DNA of 64,000 bases from Natronomonas gomsonensis (GCF_013391635.1 NZ_JACAWU010000002.1:1302001-1366000); one strand, 5' to 3'; shown: positions 1-9,250, numbered from the stretch's first letter. Made by a program: numbers and translations. The notes: generated by a model from the sequence alone, not told the origin.

Positions 1-278
1 TGTCAACCATGAAGTCGACTCGGCTCGGATTCATCGGGACATATCCACCAGTTGCCAGAACGGTTCGTTCATCAGATATAAAGCCTCTACTATAACTGGG
101 GACGCCGTAGGTTTAGTCTAATTCATTCCGGACAGCCATCGGAAGGCGAACCTTCGTCGACGGCGACCGAACGTTCAGCACCCACATCAGCTGGTCGAAT
201 TGCGGGGCCACACCGACGCCGACTCGACGAGTCCGACCGCGTCAGGAACCACCGGCGTTTTCTACCCGACGCTCCGAG
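1..278. other. Intergenic region at window start
   Basis: No gene is supported here. A CAT at 8-10 could be the start codon of a minus-strand gene running off the left edge, but only three codons are visible. A T/A-rich stretch near 78-98 is promoter-like for either direction. A plus-strand open frame from 200 to 628 is a shadow of the UppP gene in another frame. Confidence 0.4.
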
Positions 279-1115
279 GTGCCAGCAGTGAACCGCGCCG
301 AGTTGCTGTTCGCGCTGCTCGTGGGAATCCTGCAGGGCGTCTTGGAGTGGCTCCCCATCTCCAGTCAGGGCAACCTCTCTATCGTCACGACCGCTGTCGG
401 GGGCGTCGACCCCGTGGTCGCCCTGGACCTCGCGCTGTTCGTACAGGTCGGAACCGTCTTCTCTGCGGCCGCCTACTACCGCGAGGACATCACCGACGCA
501 CTCTCGAACGCTCCCGGATGGCGGCCGGATGCAGCGTTCGATCCGGAGAACGCCGACGTGACGTACCTCGTCCTCGCGAGTCTGGTGACGGGCGTCGTCG
601 GCATCCCGCTGTATCTCACGTTGCGTGACGCCGTCGCCGGACTCGCCGGCGGCGTCTTCATCGCCGTCGTCGGCGGCCTACTGGTCGCGACGGGACTGCT
701 CCAGCGCGCCGCCGACTCGATGGGGTTCGTCGGCAAGGAGACGCCCACACTCCTCGATACGCTGCTCGTCGGCGCGTTTCAGGGCCTCACCATCCTCCCG
801 GGCGTGTCGCGGTCGGGAACGACCGTTTCGGTGCTTCTCCTGCGTGGCTACGAGGGGCCAGCCTCGCTGCGACTGTCGTTCCTGTTGGCCATTCCGGCCG
901 GCGTCGGTGCCGCCGCACTCGTCGTGGTGAGCGGTGGGGGCCTGCCGGGCATTTCGCCGCTGGCGGCCGGCGTCGCACTCGCCACCAGCGCCGTCGTCGG
1001 CTATCTCACCATCGACGCCCTGATGCGGTTCGTCGAACGCGTACCGTTCTGGGCGGTGTGTGTCTCGCTGGGGACGCTCGCGGTCGTCGGGGGACTGCTC
1101 GTCGCCGTAGCGTGA
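279..1115 (+). CDS. uppP: Undecaprenyl-diphosphatase family protein (UppP/BacA)
   Basis: Multi-pass membrane phosphatase of the UppP/BacA family, which dephosphorylates polyprenyl diphosphate so the lipid carrier can be reused. The two family signatures are visible: WLPISSQGN near residues 25-33 (bacterial form PISSTGH) and GVSRSGTT near residues 174-181. Length 278 aa is normal. The start is GTG at 279 or, more like homologues, GTG at 288 (VNRAELL). In haloarchaea the physiological carrier is dolichyl phosphate, so the true substrate is inferred. The glmU/glmS pair lies close by, consistent with surface glycan work, but it is on the other strand. Confidence 0.88.
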   Translation: MPAVNRAELLFALLVGILQGVLEWLPISSQGNLSIVTTAVGGVDPVVALDLALFVQVGTVFSAAAYYREDITDALSNAPGWRPDAAFDPENADVTYLVLASLVTGVVGIPLYLTLRDAVAGLAGGVFIAVVGGLLVATGLLQRAADSMGFVGKETPTLLDTLLVGAFQGLTILPGVSRSGTTVSVLLLRGYEGPASLRLSFLLAIPAGVGAAALVVVSGGGLPGISPLAAGVALATSAVVGYLTIDALMRFVERVPFWAVCVSLGTLAVVGGLLVAVA

Positions 1116-1131
1116 GGAACGAAACACGTTA

Positions 1132-1896
1132 GTGAACACCGGGAACACACCGGGGCAGATGGAACTCATCGACGAGAAGGGCCGACTGTTCGGCCGCGTG
1201 AATATCATCGACGTACTCGTCGTCCTCTTCGCGATTGCAGTGCTCGCCGCTGGGGCGGCACTGGTGTTCGGTGACGACCCGAACGCGAACGAAACCGAAC
1301 CCAATTCCGATGCTCCACCAGCCGATACCCTCCACGTGACGCTCGTGACAACCGATGACGCTGCGACCACGCTCGAAACCGAAAACGTAACCGTCGGCGA
1401 CGAGCGTGCGACGGTTACCGCCATCCACCGCACGCCTGGTCCCCGGAGTTTCCTCCGTGTCGCCCTCAAAGGCGTTCAAACCGAACAGGGTTTTCGATTC
1501 GCCGGCAATCCCGTGAGAGTCAGTGACGATTACACCATCACGACGGAGACGGCACGAGTCGGGACCCGAGTCGTCGAACGTGACGTTTCGCCAGCGTTCG
1601 ACACCGAGAGTACGACGGTGAACGTGACGACGACCGTTCGCCGCCCGGTCGCAGAGGCGGTCGGAACGGGCGACGAACAGACCGTCGGTGACGACACCGT
1701 TGCGACGGTCGGAAGCGTCGAGACGACTGCTGTCAACGAAACGCACAGCGAACTTCGAGCCTCGGTCGAACTCGAAACCCGACTCGTCGACGACAGCCCA
1801 CAGTACGGCGGCGGTCCGGTCCGTCTCGGCCGAACGCTCTTCCTCGAAACGAACACCTATCAGTTCGAAGCCGAAATCGTCGGCGTGAATGAGTAG
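1132..1896 (+). CDS. DUF4330-type membrane-anchored protein
   Basis: Starts GTG at 1132 or, more likely, ATG at 1159 (MELIDEKGRLFGRVN). The pattern of an N-terminal MELID..GRLFGRVNIID followed at once by one transmembrane helix (LVVLFAIAVLAAGAALVFG) is that of DUF4330 family proteins. The remaining ~200 residues are extracytoplasmic, rich in Thr, Val and Asp, and look like repeated beta-strand units. No catalytic motif is seen. It follows uppP by 16 nt and overlaps the next gene by 8 nt, so the three are probably one transcript. Function unknown. Confidence 0.75.
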   Translation: MNTGNTPGQMELIDEKGRLFGRVNIIDVLVVLFAIAVLAAGAALVFGDDPNANETEPNSDAPPADTLHVTLVTTDDAATTLETENVTVGDERATVTAIHRTPGPRSFLRVALKGVQTEQGFRFAGNPVRVSDDYTITTETARVGTRVVERDVSPAFDTESTTVNVTTTVRRPVAEAVGTGDEQTVGDDTVATVGSVETTAVNETHSELRASVELETRLVDDSPQYGGGPVRLGRTLFLETNTYQFEAEIVGVNE

Positions 1897-2449
1897 TGGG
1901 GTGCTCGGTTGGGTACAGTCGATTCGGCATCGGCTCGGAACAGCGGTCGCTGAATCTCGCATCGTGGGCGCTGGCAAACGAATCGAAGCCACGCTGTCGC
2001 GGTGGGCCAGCGGCTCGCGCATCGTCCAGTGGTTCCTTGCGGAACCCGAACCGGAGGTCATCGTCATCGATTTGCGTGAGACGTACACCATCGGCCCGAT
2101 TCTTCGGGCAATCGAGTGGGCACTCGGCCACGGGAGTCGGTTCGCAGAACGGAGCGGTCTAGCTGCGGCCGTACGGAAGACGGCCCAGTGGGTTCGCTCA
2201 CGACCGATTCACGTCGCCGGTATCGTGCTGTTCGGTGTCGCCGTCGCCGGCGTGGTCGCAGCGGTACGCTCGTCCGGAGACCTCGGCGGCTGGCTGGTGC
2301 TGTCGGGAATCGCCCTCCTCGCGCTCCTTGAACGCCGGTCGTGGGGTGAAATCCGAGACACCCGCGTTGGCCGAGCGCTGGCAGCCGCGTTCGCACCGCC
2401 GGACCCGCCAGCCGACGACCGACAGCAACCCGACTCCGAAACTGAATGA
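1889..2449 (+). CDS. Haloarchaeal membrane protein of unknown function
   Basis: 186 aa. Residues 1-105 form a soluble, basic/acidic mixed region containing EPEVIVIDLRETYTIGPI; two hydrophobic helices follow near residues 110-127 (HVAGIVLFGVAVAGVVAAV) and 133-148. The C-terminus is acidic and Pro-rich. It overlaps the DUF4330 gene by 8 nt and is therefore likely co-translated with it. No enzymatic family is recognised. Its stop abuts the stop of convergent glmS with no gap. Confidence 0.7.
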   Translation: MSSGVLGWVQSIRHRLGTAVAESRIVGAGKRIEATLSRWASGSRIVQWFLAEPEPEVIVIDLRETYTIGPILRAIEWALGHGSRFAERSGLAAAVRKTAQWVRSRPIHVAGIVLFGVAVAGVVAAVRSSGDLGGWLVLSGIALLALLERRSWGEIRDTRVGRALAAAFAPPDPPADDRQQPDSETE

Positions 2450-4243
2450 CTACTCGACGGTGACGCTTTTCGCGAGATTGCGAGGCTTGTCTATCGACCG
2501 TCCGAGTTTCGCGGCGGTATGATACGCCACGAGCTGGAGCTGGACGTTCGTCAGAATCGCCGCCGTCCGTGGGTGTGTCTCGGGGATTTCGAGAACGTGG
2601 TCGGCGTATCGGGCAACGTCGCTTTGGCCGTCGGTAATCGCTACGACAGGGGCGTCGCGGGCTTCGACTTCCTTCACGTTGCCGACCGTCTTGCGTGCGA
2701 GTTCGCCGTCGCCGACGACGGTCGCGAAGACGGGCGTCTGCGAGGTGACGAGCGCGAGCGGACCGTGTTTCAACTCACCGGCAGCGAACCCCTCGGCGTG
2801 TTCGTACGATATCTCCTTCATCTTCAGCGCGCCTTCGAGGGAGACCGGGAAGTTCAGCGACCGGCCGATGAAGAAGTAGGCGTCGCTGTCGAGGTAGGCC
2901 TCGGCGACGGCTTCGGCCTTCGAACTGTCGAGGACCTCCTGGACCTGTCCCGGCACGTTCCGAAGCGCGGCGATGACGTCGCGGTCGGCCTGTCCCGCCG
3001 TCGCCGCCTCGGTCAGGAGGTTCAACGCGGTCTGTTGACCGGCGAACGTCTTCGTCGCCGCGACGCCGATTTCCGGGCCGGAGCGGATGTAACAGACGTG
3101 GTCGCACTCGCGGGCCATTGTCGACCCGACGGTGTTCGTCAGCGCGAGCGTTTCGGCACCGCGACGGCGGGCCTCTCGGGTCGCCGCCAGCGTGTCGGCC
3201 GTCTCGCCGCTCTGTGAGACGCCGACGACGATGGCGTCCTCGGCCGGCGGAGGCGAGGTGGCGTACTCGTGAGAGAGAAACGGCTGGGCGGGGACGCCCT
3301 TGGCTTGCAGCAGTTGGGCGCCGTAGATGGCGGCGTGATAGCTCGTTCCTGCGGCGACGAGATGGACCCGTTCGAGGGACAACTCGCCCAATTCCTCTAA
3401 AGTCACGGTCCCGCGGAGTTCATCGACTCGGCCCTGGAGACACTGCCGCAACGCACGCGGCTGTTCGTGAATCTCCTTGAGCATGAAGTGGTCGTAGCCG
3501 CTCTTGCCGGTGTCCTCCGGGTCCCACGTCACCGTCTCGATGGATTTCTCGATGGTCCCGCCGTCGATATCGGAGACACGCCAGCCGTCGGTGTCGAGTC
3601 GGGCGTACTCGCCGTCTTCGAGGTACACCACTTTGTCGGTGAACTCCCGGAATGCGGGCACGTCGCTGGCGAGATACGTCGCGTCTTCGGCGATACCGAG
3701 GACGAGCGGCGAGTCGTTGCGTGCGACGAACACCGAGTCGGTGCCAGCGATGACACAGGCGATGGCGTAACTCCCTTCGAGACGACCGATGGCCTCCCGG
3801 AAGGCGGCTTCAGGGTCTGCTCCCGATTCAAGACTCGCCTCGACGAGATGCGGCACGACCTCGGTGTCGGTGTCGCTGCGGAACTCGTGGCCCGATTCGG
3901 CCAGTTCGTCACGGAGCGACTGGTAGTTCTCGATGATGCCGTTGTGGACGACGGCAACGTCCCCGGTGCAGTCGCGGTGGGGGTGTGCGTTGCCGTCCGT
4001 CGGCGGTCCGTGGGTGCTCCAGCGGGTGTGGCCGATGCCGACCCGTCCACTGACGTCGATGGCAGCCAACTCCTCTCGAAGCGCGTCGAGTTCGCCCGAT
4101 TTCTTGACGACCGACACCGAGCGGTCGTCGACCAACGCGACGCCCGCGGAGTCGTAGCCGCGGTACTCCAGTTTCGAGAGACCGTGCAGCAGCGTATCGA
4201 GCGTCCCGTCGCCACGGCCAACACAGCCGATGATGCCACACAT
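2450..4243 (-). CDS. glmS: Glutamine--fructose-6-phosphate aminotransferase (isomerizing)
   Basis: Converts fructose-6-P and glutamine to glucosamine-6-P, the first step to UDP-GlcNAc. The N-terminus MCGIIG places the nucleophile Cys at position 2 after Met removal. The glutaminase domain spans roughly residues 1-220 and two SIS sugar-isomerase domains follow (GTSYHAA and SQSGETADT in the first; the second in the last ~150 residues). The C-terminus ends AKSVTVE as in the family. 597 aa is standard. The start codon overlaps the upstream stop as TAATG, so it is translationally coupled to the nucleotidyltransferase gene at 4243-5427. Confidence 0.97.
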   Translation of the reverse strand: MCGIIGCVGRGDGTLDTLLHGLSKLEYRGYDSAGVALVDDRSVSVVKKSGELDALREELAAIDVSGRVGIGHTRWSTHGPPTDGNAHPHRDCTGDVAVVHNGIIENYQSLRDELAESGHEFRSDTDTEVVPHLVEASLESGADPEAAFREAIGRLEGSYAIACVIAGTDSVFVARNDSPLVLGIAEDATYLASDVPAFREFTDKVVYLEDGEYARLDTDGWRVSDIDGGTIEKSIETVTWDPEDTGKSGYDHFMLKEIHEQPRALRQCLQGRVDELRGTVTLEELGELSLERVHLVAAGTSYHAAIYGAQLLQAKGVPAQPFLSHEYATSPPPAEDAIVVGVSQSGETADTLAATREARRRGAETLALTNTVGSTMARECDHVCYIRSGPEIGVAATKTFAGQQTALNLLTEAATAGQADRDVIAALRNVPGQVQEVLDSSKAEAVAEAYLDSDAYFFIGRSLNFPVSLEGALKMKEISYEHAEGFAAGELKHGPLALVTSQTPVFATVVGDGELARKTVGNVKEVEARDAPVVAITDGQSDVARYADHVLEIPETHPRTAAILTNVQLQLVAYHTAAKLGRSIDKPRNLAKSVTVE

Positions 4244-5427
4244 TAGCGGACCACCTCCGCGCCATTACGAATCCAGCCACTCACGTGGGTGCCCGTCCCG
4301 ACCGTCGCGTCGGCACCGACGAGCGTGCCGGGCACGAACGTGGCGCCGCCGCCGACCGATACCCGGTCGGCAAGCACCGCCCCGAGCCCCTGGTTCTCGA
4401 ACACCCGGTCGCCGACCCGGACGTCGCTCGGACCGCCCGGAACGACCGTTCCGGGGCCGATGGAGACGCTCTGTCCGGCGACGCAGTCGACGAGCGTCGA
4501 CCCGGGGCCGACCCGACAGTCCGAATCCAACAGCGTGTTCTGCAGCGTCACGTTGCCGCCGATTGTCGCGTTCCGTCCGACCGCTACGTCGGGGCCGACG
4601 ACGGCGCTGGCCGCGATTTCGGCGTCGGGACCGACGACGACCGGTCCCTGTAGGGTCGCGTCGGGGTGGACGCGGGCGCTGTCGGCCACCCACACGTTGT
4701 GGCTTCGCTCCGGAAACTGCACGCGCCCGTTGGCGAGCAACTCACGCGTCAGATACAGCAGGTCCCACGGGTAGGTCGCGTCGACCCACAGCCCATCCGT
4801 CGACACCGCCCGAACATCGCCGTCGTCCATCAGCGTCTCGATGACGTCGGGCAACTGGAGTTCGCCGTTACGCCGGGGTGTTCGTTCGATAGCGTCGAAC
4901 ACCGACTCGTCGAAGGCGTAGACACCGGCGTTGATGCGACCGAAGGCGTCGCTGTCGGGTTTTTCGACGAGCGTCGACAGCGTGCCGTCGTCGACCTCGA
5001 CGGCACCGTATCTCGTCGGCGTCGGGTGGTCTAACACCGCCATCGCGGGCGTTCCGTCGAACCCCTCGAGAACGTCCGCGACGATTCGCTCGTCGATGAC
5101 GCGGTCGCCGTTCAGGACCAACACTGGTCCATCGGTCTCCGGAGCGGCCTGCTGGAGGGCGTGACCGCTCCCGAGTTGCTTCGTCTGGTGGACGTACGTG
5201 ATGGGCACGTCGCGGTAGGAGGGTCCAAAGTGCTCTTGGACGCGTTCGCGCTGGTAGCCGACGACGAGACAGAGCCGTTCGATGCCGCAGTCGACCAACA
5301 CGTCGAGGACGTGTTCGAGAATGGGTCGTCCCGCCGCGGGAAGCATCGTCTTCGGTCGGTTGAAGGTCAGCGGTCGCAGCCGCGTCCCCTCCCCCGCTGC
5401 GAGGACGATGCCGGTCGTGATGTCCAT
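4243..5427 (-). CDS. glmU: Bifunctional sugar-1-phosphate nucleotidyltransferase / acyltransferase (GlmU-like)
   Basis: N-terminal nucleotidyltransferase with GIVLAAGEGTRLRPLT and NRPKTMLP (residues ~6-30), and a C-terminal left-handed beta-helix of hexapeptide repeats from about residue 245 (VVVGPDAEI, VVGPDVAVG and similar). Archaeal proteins of this layout make UDP-GlcNAc or related sugar nucleotides from sugar-1-P, and some also acetylate glucosamine-1-P. Coupling to glmS favours the UDP-GlcNAc role. An AglF-like glucose-1-P uridylyltransferase is the alternative. No glmM lies beside it. Confidence 0.88.
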   Translation of the reverse strand: MDITTGIVLAAGEGTRLRPLTFNRPKTMLPAAGRPILEHVLDVLVDCGIERLCLVVGYQRERVQEHFGPSYRDVPITYVHQTKQLGSGHALQQAAPETDGPVLVLNGDRVIDERIVADVLEGFDGTPAMAVLDHPTPTRYGAVEVDDGTLSTLVEKPDSDAFGRINAGVYAFDESVFDAIERTPRRNGELQLPDVIETLMDDGDVRAVSTDGLWVDATYPWDLLYLTRELLANGRVQFPERSHNVWVADSARVHPDATLQGPVVVGPDAEIAASAVVGPDVAVGRNATIGGNVTLQNTLLDSDCRVGPGSTLVDCVAGQSVSIGPGTVVPGGPSDVRVGDRVFENQGLGAVLADRVSVGGGATFVPGTLVGADATVGTGTHVSGWIRNGAEVVR

Positions 5428-5520
5428 ACCGACGGGTCGTTGCCGCCCCGGTTGAAACTATCGGCGGAGCGCGGCTTCCGCGAGCGATACACACAGCAGG
5501 CTCCCGACCGTACCGTCGGT

Positions 5521-5721
5521 ATGGCCGACGACGAATATCCGCGGGAACCACCCGAGGACGTGCCGCCGGAACACCACGACCGAGCGCGGGAGCTCCAGCT
5601 CGAACTGCTCGTCCTCGAAGCGCGCCTCGAGTCGGCGAACTTCGAAGACAAGGAGGCCTTCCGACGAGCGATACGTACGCGCCGCGAGGAACTGGACGGT
5701 CTTCGAACCGGTAGCGGCTGA
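5521..5721 (+). CDS. Small acidic coiled-coil protein
   Basis: 66 aa starting ATG at 5521 (MADDEYPREPPEDVPPEH). The second half is one predicted amphipathic helix rich in Glu, Arg and Leu (ELQLELLVLEARLES, then FRRAIRTRREELDGL). It is divergent from the glmU-like gene and sits upstream of pus10 in the same direction. Typical of small haloarchaeal conserved proteins; function unknown. Confidence 0.62.
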   Translation: MADDEYPREPPEDVPPEHHDRARELQLELLVLEARLESANFEDKEAFRRAIRTRREELDGLRTGSG

Positions 5722-5792
5722 TCGGCCGGACGGGACAGGCGGTACCGTCGTGGATGGCAAGCGTGTTACCGTCGCGGCACCGACCGGGCCGT

Positions 5793-7040
5793 ATGAGCCT
5801 CATCGACGACGCCCGCGCGCTGCTCGCGACCGGGCCGCTGTGTGACGCCTGCCTCGGGCGGCCGGTCGCCGACCGCAGTTTCGGGCTGACCAACGCCGAA
5901 CGCGGGCGGGCGCTCCGAACCGCCGTCGCACTCGACGACGACGACCCCTTCGAGGAACCCGACGCCGACTGCTGGGTGTGTGAGGGCATCTGTGACCGCT
6001 TCGACGAGTTGGCCGACCGCGTCGTCGAGGCGCTCGGCGAAACCGAACTGTACACCTATCAGGTCGGCACGCGCATCCCGCCACTCGTCGAAGAAAACGA
6101 ACGGCTCCTGCGACTCGATGCCGGCTTCGAGGAGGACGCCGGCGAACCGCTGAAGACCGAGGTGAACCGCGAAGTCGGTCGCCGCGTCGGCGCGAAACTC
6201 GGCGCCGAAGTCGACTTCGAGCGTCCGGACGTGCAGTTCCTCATCGACCTCGCCGGCGAGGACGTCGACGTGGAAATCCAGCGCAACTCCGTGACGATTT
6301 ACGGCCGCTACCGGAAACTGCAGCGAGACATTCCCCAGACGGAGTGGGAGAAGTTCGACGAGAGCGTCGAGGAGCTGGTCGCGCCGCCGTTTCTGTCGGC
6401 GTTCCGCGGCACCGAGGCCGTCTTCCACGGCGCCGGCCGGGAGGACGTCGACGCGCTCATGCTCGACTCCGGGCGGCCGTTCGCGCTGGAAATCAAACAG
6501 CCCCGTCGACGGGACGCCGACCTCGAGGAACTCGCCGACGCCGTCAACACCGGCACCGACGGCAAGGTCGAGGTGACCGATCTCGCCTTCGCCACCTACG
6601 ACACCGTCGAGCGCGTGAAGGAACACGACGCGACGAAGACCTACCGGGCGACCGTCGACTTCGACGACTCCGTGTCGGAGGCCGACTTCGAGGCGGCCCT
6701 CGAGGAATTGGACGGCACCACCGTCGAACAGCGGACGCCGCATCGAGTCTCCCACCGGCGTGCGGACCTCGTTCGGGAGCGCACCGTCCTCTCCATCGAC
6801 GGCACGCTCGAAGACGACCTCTCGGCGACCATCGACGTCCACGGCGAGGGCGGCCTCTACATCAAGGAGCTCATCAGCGGCGACGAGGGTCGCACCGAAC
6901 CGAGTCTGACTGGCCTTCTCGGCGTCGGCGCGACCGTCCGGACGCTCGACGTTATCGACGTACAGGGCGTCGACGAACCGTTCCTCACCGAGGAGTACGA
7001 ACTCGAGCGCGACGGCGACCCTGTGACGGGCGCGTCGTAA
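5793..7040 (+). CDS. pus10: tRNA pseudouridine(54/55) synthase Pus10
   Basis: Makes pseudouridine at positions 54 and 55 of tRNA in archaea. The N-terminal zinc/THUMP part has CDAC near residue 18 and CWVCEGIC near residue 65. The catalytic block is FHGAGREDVDALML, where the Asp after GRE is the family nucleophile. 415 aa from ATG 5793 (MSLIDDARALL), which I prefer to the upstream in-frame start at 5754 because family proteins begin just before the first CxxC. Confidence 0.93.
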   Translation: MSLIDDARALLATGPLCDACLGRPVADRSFGLTNAERGRALRTAVALDDDDPFEEPDADCWVCEGICDRFDELADRVVEALGETELYTYQVGTRIPPLVEENERLLRLDAGFEEDAGEPLKTEVNREVGRRVGAKLGAEVDFERPDVQFLIDLAGEDVDVEIQRNSVTIYGRYRKLQRDIPQTEWEKFDESVEELVAPPFLSAFRGTEAVFHGAGREDVDALMLDSGRPFALEIKQPRRRDADLEELADAVNTGTDGKVEVTDLAFATYDTVERVKEHDATKTYRATVDFDDSVSEADFEAALEELDGTTVEQRTPHRVSHRRADLVRERTVLSIDGTLEDDLSATIDVHGEGGLYIKELISGDEGRTEPSLTGLLGVGATVRTLDVIDVQGVDEPFLTEEYELERDGDPVTGAS

Positions 7041-7109
7041 ATCGGCCGCGACCGGGGTTTTATTAGGAATCAACGCCCTACACCGTTATAACCGGTTTCA
7101 CGGTTTCAC

Positions 7110-7667
7110 ATGAGCGAAGACGTCATTCTCGTCGTCGAGGACGAGCAGGATTTGGCGGACCTGTACAGTGGGTGGCTTTCGGAGCGATATCCGGTCCGCG
7201 TAGCCAACGACGGGTCGGAAGCCCTCGAAAAGTTCGACGAGGATGTCGAGGTCGTCCTCCTGGACCGACAGATGCCCGGGATGGACGGCGCCGCGGTTCT
7301 GAAACTCATCCGGGACCGCGACCCCGACTGTCAGGTGGCGATGGTCACCGCGGTCGAACCCGACGTCGACGTCGTCGACATGGGATTCGACGCCTACATC
7401 ACGAAACCCGTCCGCGAGGAGGAACTGTTCGACCTCGTGAACCACCTGCTGCACCGGCGGGTGTACGACGACAACGTCCGCGAGCTGTTCGCAGCCATCT
7501 CCAAGCAAATCGCCCTCGAGAACCAACACGAACCCGAAGAACTCGCCGAGGACCCCCAATACCAGTACCTGCTCGCGAAAATCGACAAACTCCGCGCCGA
7601 AACCGTCGACCTCGCCGAACAGTTCGACGACGAGGAGTTCCGAACGGCGCTGGCGGCGCTGCAGTAA
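7110..7667 (+). CDS. Response regulator with HalX domain
   Basis: Receiver domain in residues 1-115 (VVEDEQDLADLY, phospho-acceptor Asp52 in LLDRQMPGMDG, ITKP with the conserved Lys) followed by a HalX domain to residue 185, an output region found in haloarchaea with no DNA-binding fold recognised. No sensor kinase is adjacent, so it is an orphan regulator and its input is unknown. The upstream sequence 7060-7090 is T/A-rich (ttttattagg, cgttataacc), giving a reasonable TATA element. Confidence 0.9.
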   Translation: MSEDVILVVEDEQDLADLYSGWLSERYPVRVANDGSEALEKFDEDVEVVLLDRQMPGMDGAAVLKLIRDRDPDCQVAMVTAVEPDVDVVDMGFDAYITKPVREEELFDLVNHLLHRRVYDDNVRELFAAISKQIALENQHEPEELAEDPQYQYLLAKIDKLRAETVDLAEQFDDEEFRTALAALQ

Positions 7668-7717
7668 CACGACGACGCTGACGACTGTTTTATGTCACCC
7701 GCCTTCGAGCGGCCGCC

Positions 7718-8350
7718 ATGGAGTTCGGCGTCGACGAGGCCGGCAAAGGCCCAGTACTCGGTTCGATGTTCGCCGCGGCGGTGCAGGCGCCGAGAGAAGC
7801 CCTCCCCGACGGCATCGACGACTCCAAGCGACTGAGCGACACGCGCCGCGAGGAACTCGCCGACCGGCTCCGTGGGGACGACCGCATCAGCGTCGGCATC
7901 GCCGAAATCACGCCCGAGCGCATCGACGCGGGCAACATGAACGACCTCACCGTCGCCGCCCACGCCGAGGCACTCGCCGAGGTGGCCGAGGACGGCGACG
8001 CCGGACTGTGTGATGCCGGCGACGTAGACGCCGACCGCTTCGCCTCGCGGGTCGCCGACCGACTCGATGCCGAGGTGAGTCTCGCCGCCGAACACCGTGC
8101 CGACGAGTCCGACGAGCTGGTCGGCACGGCGAGCATTCTCGCCAAGAGCGCCCGCGAGCGCCACGTCGCCACGCTCGCCGAGCGCTTCGGCGACGTGGGC
8201 AGCGGCTACCCCTCAGACCCGACGACGCGGGCGTTCTTGCGAGAGTACGTCGCCGAGACCGGAACGCTGCCCGATTGTGCCCGGCGGTCGTGGTCGACCT
8301 GCGAGGACGTACTGGCAGCGGCCGAACAGTCCGCACTCGACGAGTTTTGA
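7718..8350 (+). CDS. rnhB: Ribonuclease HII
   Basis: Cleaves RNA of RNA/DNA hybrids and single ribonucleotides in DNA. The N-terminal GVDEAGKGPVLG carries the first catalytic Asp-Glu pair; later acidic residues lie in LCDAGDVDA and AEHRADE. KSARERHVA is the usual conserved helix after the active site. 210 aa is normal for archaeal RNase HII. Start ATG 7718 follows a clear T-rich promoter (tgttttatgt, 7685-7694), which suggests a nearly leaderless transcript. Confidence 0.94.
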   Translation: MEFGVDEAGKGPVLGSMFAAAVQAPREALPDGIDDSKRLSDTRREELADRLRGDDRISVGIAEITPERIDAGNMNDLTVAAHAEALAEVAEDGDAGLCDAGDVDADRFASRVADRLDAEVSLAAEHRADESDELVGTASILAKSARERHVATLAERFGDVGSGYPSDPTTRAFLREYVAETGTLPDCARRSWSTCEDVLAAAEQSALDEF

Positions 8351-8405
8351 CGACGTTCGATTGGAGACCGACGGCTATTTCTCGCCGCCGCCTCACTCCG
8401 CGGCC

Positions 8406-8846
8406 ATGAGTCTCCGGACGGCCGTCGCGGCGCCGTTTCGCCAAGCCGGGAGCCGCGAGATGGGGGAAAGTGCCTTCGTCGTCGCGCTGTCGCTGGACCG
8501 CGATTGGTTCTCGCCCGACCAGGCCAAGCGGTTGGTCGACGTGGCCGCAAGCGAGGGCCTGCTCGAACGCGACGACGGGGAGTTGCGGGTGTCGTTCGAG
8601 CCCGGGTCAGTCGACATTCCTGAAGGGTTCACCCCCGAGGAGTCCATCCTCCAGAAGCGCTCGACGTTCGAGCGCGTCCTCGACGCCTTAGTCGATGCCG
8701 GTCACGACAAACAGGAAGCCGTCGCCGCGGTCAACGGCCTCCAGTCGGAGTTGGGCATCACCATCGAGGCCGCGGCGGTGCTGTACGCACACCGCAACGC
8801 CGTCGACGTACAGCAACACGCCGAGACGGCGCTGGGGGAACTGTAA
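8406..8846 (+). CDS. DUF2240 family protein
   Basis: 146 aa starting ATG 8406 (MSLRTAVAAPFRQAGS). It matches the archaeal DUF2240 pattern: an N-terminal winged-helix-like segment (FSPDQAKRLVDVAASEGLL), a middle strand pair, then a helical tail with ITIEAAAVLYAHRNAVD. Function is unknown; a nucleic-acid role is only inferred from the winged-helix look. Its stop overlaps the next start (TAATG), so the two are coupled. Confidence 0.8.
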   Translation: MSLRTAVAAPFRQAGSREMGESAFVVALSLDRDWFSPDQAKRLVDVAASEGLLERDDGELRVSFEPGSVDIPEGFTPEESILQKRSTFERVLDALVDAGHDKQEAVAAVNGLQSELGITIEAAAVLYAHRNAVDVQQHAETALGEL

Positions 8847-9250
8847 TGGTCGAAGACGAAACCACCGATGGCACGCGAATCGCCCAACTGCTCTCCTCGG
8901 AGATACACGGCCACGAACGCGGGAGCCTCGGTCTGCTCTCGGTGGTCGACGCCGACCCCGATGTCGACCCCGAGGAGTTCGGCGCCTTCGCCTACGGCGT
9001 GGCGTTCGAAACCGACGACGAATCGCGCCGAATCGCCGAGGTGTACGTCCACCCCGACCGCGCCCGCGTGGAGTTCCTCGCCGGTGTCGAGACGGCCGCC
9101 GAAGCGGCCGACAGAGAGGGCCTTCGCGTCCGACCGAAGGCAGTCGACCCACCGCGGACGCTCGTCTTCGTCGAGAGCGGTGCGGAAGTGAAGCGGGCGC
9201 TACGCGTCGTCCGTACCGTCGCCGACCAACTCCGTGAGGAGTGCCGGTAG
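8846..9250 (+). CDS. Conserved haloarchaeal protein, unknown function
   Basis: 134 aa, acidic, without membrane segments or Cys. It contains LGLLSVVDADPDVDPEE and a C-terminal helix VKRALRVVRTVADQLREEC. Translationally coupled to the DUF2240 gene by TAATG. The last 51 nt overlap the end of the convergent HAD gene, an unusually long antisense overlap for this compact genome. No function is recognised. Confidence 0.7.
   Translation: MVEDETTDGTRIAQLLSSEIHGHERGSLGLLSVVDADPDVDPEEFGAFAYGVAFETDDESRRIAEVYVHPDRARVEFLAGVETAAEAADREGLRVRPKAVDPPRTLVFVESGAEVKRALRVVRTVADQLREECR

Noticed and set aside
5766-7073. 435-codon frame antisense to pus10
   Set aside because: Shadow frame; pus10 has family motifs on the other strand.
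7060-7100. Possible T-rich terminator after pus10
   Set aside because: The same bases serve better as the promoter of the HalX gene; cannot distinguish the two.
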